A stretch of DNA of 64,000 bases, from NCBI GenBank assembly GCA_030427805.1, contig JAUICP010000003.1, positions 319,758 to 383,757 on the forward strand, read 5' to 3'. Positions 60,252-64,000 of the stretch are shown one piece after another. The notes beneath the pieces were generated by a model. It saw only the letters and a program-made list of their open reading frames with translations. It had not been told where the DNA came from and did not search any database. Positions within the stretch are counted from its first letter, which is position 1; every line of letters starts with the position of its first letter. The DNA is from Bdellovibrionia bacterium. GTDB taxonomy: Bacteria; Bdellovibrionota; Bdellovibrionia; Bdellovibrionales; JAGQZY01. A program made the translations under genes and the position numbers.

Positions 60252-61661
60252 TTACATTTGGCGGGCGCGTTTATCCACAGCAAGAGCGGCCTCACGCATG
60301 GTTTCTGCGAGTGTTGGGTGGGCATGAAAGCTGCGCGCCAAATCTTCAGCACTTCCACCAAACTCCATGGCGACGACGGCTTCTGCAATGAGCTCAGAAG
60401 CATTGGGGCCAGTAATATGAACCCCTAGAAGTTTATCCGTTTTTGCGTCGGCCAATATTTTTACGCGACCATCGGTCATTCCGAATGCTTTAGCTCGGCC
60501 GTTGGCACTAAAAGGAAACATTCCCGAGTTGTAGCTGATTCCAGCATCTTTTAACTCTTGCTCGGTCTTACCCACTGAGGCTACTTCCGGCCAGGTATAA
60601 ACAACACCTGGGACGGTGTCGTAGTTAACGTGACCATAACCAGTGGCTAGATACTCAGCCACAGCAACACCCTCTTCTTCGGCCTTATGGGCCAGCATAG
60701 CCCCTTTTATAACATCGCCAATTGCAAATATATGGGGTTGGCTGGTTTGTAAATGCTCATTAACTTCAATACGCCCGCGATCGTCGGTTTGAATTCCGGC
60801 ATTTTCGAGGCCCAACTTATCGGTGTAAGCTCTGCGACCGACAGCCACAAGAACGCGGTCTACCTCAAAACTATCTTCACCACCCTTTTTCATATCCTCA
60901 TAGCTAACAACAACTTTATCGCCCTTAACTTGGGCACCAGTTACCTTCGAAGAAAGCTTAAACTCCATTCCTTGCTTCTTAAGAAAACGTAGAATGTCCT
61001 TAGAAAGTTGGATGTCCATTCCTGCAATTAATCGATCTGCAAATTCAACAACAGTCACTTGGGAGCCGAGTCGACTCCACACCGAGCCTAACTCTAAACC
61101 AATAACTCCACCACCAATGACACAAAGACTCTTGGGCACTTCTGAAAAACTGAGAGCGCCCGTCGAATCCACAATTCGATCGTGATCAAATTTAATATGT
61201 GGTAGTTCAACCGGAGTTGATCCTGTAGCGATCATAATTTTGTCAGCGCCAATTTCTTCGGCACTTCCATCTTTTTTTGTAACGACAACCATATGAGCAT
61301 CCTTGAGAGAGCCATGGCCCTCAAAAGTTTCAATTTTATTTTTTTGAAAGAGTCCTTTCACTCCACCGGTCAAATCAGAGACAATTTTTTCTTTTCTCTT
61401 CATCATATTTGGAAGATTGAGTTTAAGATCAGCAATATCTATCCCGTGCTCTGAAAACTCTTTCTTTGCGGCGGCAAAGTGTTCACTGGATTGCAGGAGG
61501 GCCTTAGAAGGGATGCAACCAACATTAAGGCAGGTTCCGCCAAATGTCGGGTCCTTTTCTACGACAGCTGTTTTCAAACCCAATTGTGCAGCACGAATCG
61601 CTCCGACATAACCACCAGGGCCCGAACCAATAACTACTAAATCAAACTTCTTATCAGCCAT
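60252..61661 (-). CDS. lpdA: Dihydrolipoyl dehydrogenase (E3)
   Basis: A 469-residue flavoenzyme that reoxidises dihydrolipoyl groups with NAD+. FAD fold VIGSGPGGYVGAIRAAQLG, redox pair in GGTCLNVGCIPSK, NAD fold CVIGGGVIGLELGSVW and the active His-Glu in HAHPTLAETMREA. Start and stop fit the family. It follows odhB by two bases, as the third subunit of the 2-oxoglutarate dehydrogenase complex. Confidence 0.98.
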   Translation of the reverse strand: MADKKFDLVVIGSGPGGYVGAIRAAQLGLKTAVVEKDPTFGGTCLNVGCIPSKALLQSSEHFAAAKKEFSEHGIDIADLKLNLPNMMKRKEKIVSDLTGGVKGLFQKNKIETFEGHGSLKDAHMVVVTKKDGSAEEIGADKIMIATGSTPVELPHIKFDHDRIVDSTGALSFSEVPKSLCVIGGGVIGLELGSVWSRLGSQVTVVEFADRLIAGMDIQLSKDILRFLKKQGMEFKLSSKVTGAQVKGDKVVVSYEDMKKGGEDSFEVDRVLVAVGRRAYTDKLGLENAGIQTDDRGRIEVNEHLQTSQPHIFAIGDVIKGAMLAHKAEEEGVAVAEYLATGYGHVNYDTVPGVVYTWPEVASVGKTEQELKDAGISYNSGMFPFSANGRAKAFGMTDGRVKILADAKTDKLLGVHITGPNASELIAEAVVAMEFGGSAEDLARSFHAHPTLAETMREAALAVDKRARQM

Positions 61662-61663
61662 TA

Positions 61664-62896
61664 CTAAATCTCCAAAAGGATCCTTTGCGGATCTTCAATA
61701 CAATCTTTAACTCGAACAAGAAACGAAACGGACTCTTTACCGTCGACAATTCTGTGATCGTAGGAAAGGGCCACGTACATCATCGGACGAACTTCAACTT
61801 GGCCATTGACCACAACGGCTCGTTCTTCGATTTTGTGCATTCCCAAAATCCCGACCTGTGGAGGCGTAAGAATGGGAGTCGACATCAGTGAACCAAAAAC
61901 ACCACCATTTGTAATAGTGAATGTCGCACCACTGAGGTCATCGATTGTAATTCGACCTTTTCGAGCCTTTTCCGCATACTCTTTTATTTTTAATTCGATT
62001 TCGGCCACCGACATTTGATCCGCATTTTTTATCACTGGAACCATTAAGCCCTTAGGGGTACTCACTGCAATCCCGACGTTATAAAAATTGTGGTAAACGA
62101 TATCCGTTCCATCGATTTCAGCATTGACGGCTGGATACTCTTTGAGAGCTTCGATACAGGCTTTAACAAAAAGACCCATAAAACCAAGGCGAATGCCGTA
62201 TTTCTTTTCAAACTTATCTTTGTACTCCGAGCGAACAGCCATAATTTGCGACATATCGATCTCGTTAAATGTAGTGAGGATCGCCGCCGTTTGCTGGGCT
62301 TCAACCAATCGCTCTGCGATGCGCTTGCGAATGGTTGTCATCTTTACCCGCTCGCTCGTACCCTTCGCCGCAGGAGTTTGTACTGCAGGCGTTGACTTGG
62401 TTTCCTGGGGACTCGGAGAATTGGTGGCCGCTTCCATGATATCACCCTTGGTAAGGCGACCGCCTCGCCCTGTGCCACTTACCGTACTTGGATCTACACC
62501 TGTTTCAGCCACCGCTCTTGAAACCGCAGGGCTCAGATGCTGTTGTAATTCCGGACTGGCTTGAGGACCACCATGACTTCCATTTGAAGATGCAGCCACT
62601 GGAGCGGCCTCCTCACTGGTATTTTTGGGCGGCGCTGACTTAGGTTCTTTGGGAACCTGAACGCTGGTATCGATCACGCCAATTACAGTTCCGACTTGAA
62701 CCGTTTCATCGGCTTCAACTTTATGTTGGAGTTTGCCGTCGGCCTCGGCAACGACCTCCATACTCGCCTTATCTGTTTCGAGGACCAAGAGGACATCATC
62801 GCGCTTAACCAGGTCACCATCTTCCTTGATCCATTCTGCAAGAATGGCTTCGGTCACTGATTCACCGGCTGCTGGTACTTTAATTTCAACTGACAC
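61664..62896 (-). CDS. odhB: Dihydrolipoyllysine succinyltransferase (E2)
   Basis: A 410-residue E2: lipoyl domain (1-77) with the lipoylated Lys in [10 protein letters not shown], a Pro/Ala linker, the E1/E3-binding domain (about 117-150, [19 protein letters not shown]), a second linker and the catalytic domain (180-410) ending with [18 protein letters not shown], where the catalytic His is. It transfers succinyl groups to CoA in the TCA cycle. It starts 18 bases after odhA. Confidence 0.97.
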   Translation of the reverse strand: MSVEIKVPAAGESVTEAILAEWIKEDGDLVKRDDVLLVLETDKASMEVVAEADGKLQHKVEADETVQVGTVIGVIDTSVQVPKEPKSAPPKNTSEEAAPVAASSNGSHGGPQASPELQQHLSPAVSRAVAETGVDPSTVSGTGRGGRLTKGDIMEAATNSPSPQETKSTPAVQTPAAKGTSERVKMTTIRKRIAERLVEAQQTAAILTTFNEIDMSQIMAVRSEYKDKFEKKYGIRLGFMGLFVKACIEALKEYPAVNAEIDGTDIVYHNFYNVGIAVSTPKGLMVPVIKNADQMSVAEIELKIKEYAEKARKGRITIDDLSGATFTITNGGVFGSLMSTPILTPPQVGILGMHKIEERAVVVNGQVEVRPMMYVALSYDHRIVDGKESVSFLVRVKDCIEDPQRILLEI

Positions 62897-62913
62897 TGTT
62901 TATCTCCTTGTTC

Positions 62914-64000
62914 CTAGAAACAATTATCAATAATTTGGTTTTGTTCCTGCATGTGGATCTTTGGATTTCCCGTAGCAGGAGAGGCGCGGAAGGTCCGTCC
63001 CTCATATTTTAATTCAACATCTTTCATGCCGTTGGCATCGAGGCTCTCTCTGATAAACGGAGAAATGTAACGCCAAGATCCCATATTTTTTGGTTCTTCC
63101 TGCGCCCAAATAACCGATTTCAATCCCTTGTATCGCTTTAACTCCGACACCAAAAAGTTCTCAGGATAGGGGTAAAGCTGTTCCACTCGAACAAGTGCAA
63201 CATGTTGTGCGGCAACCCCCAGTGATTCCTTTTTCTCGAGAAGTTCATAGTAAAGTTTCCCTGAAACCAGAACCACACTGTTCACTTTTTTCGGATCCGC
63301 TTCTTTATCACCAATAACTTCAGCAAAGAAACCATCGGTAAGATCGGAAACCGGCGAAACAACCCGTGGATGTCTCAACAATGACTTCGGAGACATAATT
63401 ACGAGTGGCAATCTGAAATCGCGACGCATTTGTCTGCGCATGGCGTGAAAGAGCTGGGCTGGTGTTGTTAAGTTACAAACCTGCATATTCTGCTGGGCAC
63501 ATAATTGTAAGAAACGCTCAAGCCTTGCACTACTGTGCTCGGGCCCTTGCCCCTCGTATCCGTGTGGAAGTAAAAGTGTCAAACCACTCATGCGCATCCA
63601 CTTTTGTTCTGCACTGGCAAGAAACTGATCAATAATGATCTGCGCACCGTTGGCAAAGTCACCAAACTGGGCTTCCCAAATTGTTAAGAACGTTGGGTCA
63701 GAAGACGAATTACCATACTCAAAACCGAGAACACCCATCTCCGAGAGGAACGAGTTATAGACACAGAACTCTTTATCTTCGCGAAGAGTTTTCAGCGGAT
63801 TGTACATCTCCCCCGTATTTTGATCGAAGAAGCAAGAATGTCGGTGGGTAAAAGTTCCTCGAATACAATCCTGGCCCGAAAGTCGAACTGAGTTACCCTC
63901 GAGAATTAACGAACCATAGGCGAGAAGCTCCCCCATTCCCCAATCCACCATTTTGGTTTCTTCGACCATCTTCTTGCGCGTATCAACAAGGCGCTGAAGT
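62914..64000 (-). CDS. odhA: 2-oxoglutarate dehydrogenase E1, 5' end outside the window
   Basis: The C-terminal part (about 362 residues to the window edge) of the thiamine-diphosphate E1. Segments MVDWGMGELLAYGS, RGTFTHRHSCFFDQNTGE, EYGNSSSDPTFLTIWEAQFGDFANG, LLPHGYEGQGPEHSSARLER and VIWAQEEPKNMGSWRYI are all classical SucA/OdhA sequence. The reading frame stays open to base 64000, so the first two thirds lie beyond it. It heads the odhA-odhB-lpdA operon. Confidence 0.97.
   Translation of the reverse strand, partial: LQRLVDTRKKMVEETKMVDWGMGELLAYGSLILEGNSVRLSGQDCIRGTFTHRHSCFFDQNTGEMYNPLKTLREDKEFCVYNSFLSEMGVLGFEYGNSSSDPTFLTIWEAQFGDFANGAQIIIDQFLASAEQKWMRMSGLTLLLPHGYEGQGPEHSSARLERFLQLCAQQNMQVCNLTTPAQLFHAMRRQMRRDFRLPLVIMSPKSLLRHPRVVSPVSDLTDGFFAEVIGDKEADPKKVNSVVLVSGKLYYELLEKKESLGVAAQHVALVRVEQLYPYPENFLVSELKRYKGLKSVIWAQEEPKNMGSWRYISPFIRESLDANGMKDVELKYEGRTFRASPATGNPKIHMQEQNQIIDNCF

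Overview
The window reads as chromosome of a Gram-negative, aerobic, heme-making bacterium. It is gene dense and of moderate GC, with many small secreted proteins and lipoproteins that I cannot assign to families. The style (exported lipoproteins with free-standing lipoboxes, HD-GYP and PilZ signalling proteins, 7TM receptors with GAF or cyclase-like ends, a tgt-yajC-secD-secF block, an odhA-odhB-lpdA operon) suggests the Bdellovibrionota or a nearby deltaproteobacterial-type lineage. That placement is inference; no database search was possible.

Layout. 0-6.3 kb: HD-GYP phosphodiesterase, a cysteine-repeat secreted protein, two unknown genes, three tandem paralogous secreted proteins sharing a C-terminal tail, and a degenerate double-rhodanese lipoprotein. 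6.3-20.2 kb is housekeeping: lysS, class I aldolase, queC with DUF366, recJ, secF/secD/yajC, tgt and queA. 20.3-23.4 kb: a four-gene operon of TPR/barrel protein, ECF-like sigma factor, membrane anti-sigma-like protein and a small basic secreted protein. 23.4-25.5 kb: a secreted HELGH metallopeptidase flanked by two matching small-RNA candidates. 25.5-31.4 kb: lipoproteins, a PilZ-like protein, two very small membrane proteins, tRNA-Leu(GAG), an AAA-type P-loop protein and a CorA transporter. 31.5-36.1 kb: two divergent multi-pass receptors. 36.2-38.6 kb: a lipoprotein metallopeptidase whose last codons carry an intact IS1-like insertion. 38.6-40.8 kb: a secreted unknown, a nucleoside phosphorylase and DUF3501.

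40.9-50.6 kb is a nine-gene heme operon, transcribed leftward: hemA (short), hemC-hemD fusion, hemL, a histidine kinase, an OmpR-type response regulator, hemE, hemN, hemY and hemH. Most junctions are overlapping or only a few bases long. hemB is not here. An 11-bp-spaced direct repeat upstream of hemA is the type of site OmpR/PhoB regulators bind, so the embedded two-component system probably controls its own operon.

50.7-64 kb: lipoprotein, sirtuin, double PspC protein, PRPP-synthetase-like protein, HiPIP, unknown secreted proteins, an outer-membrane barrel protein, a PHB-depolymerase-type esterase, a membrane desaturase, and lpdA-odhB-odhA, with odhA running off the right edge.

The strongest non-textbook signals are the twin small-RNA candidates, the IS1-like element that replaced a stop codon without changing the protein plus a short relic of the same family, the two-component system inside the heme operon with its candidate operator, the three-paralogue tail family, and several genes whose promoter boxes sit so close to the start codon that the mRNA should be leaderless.
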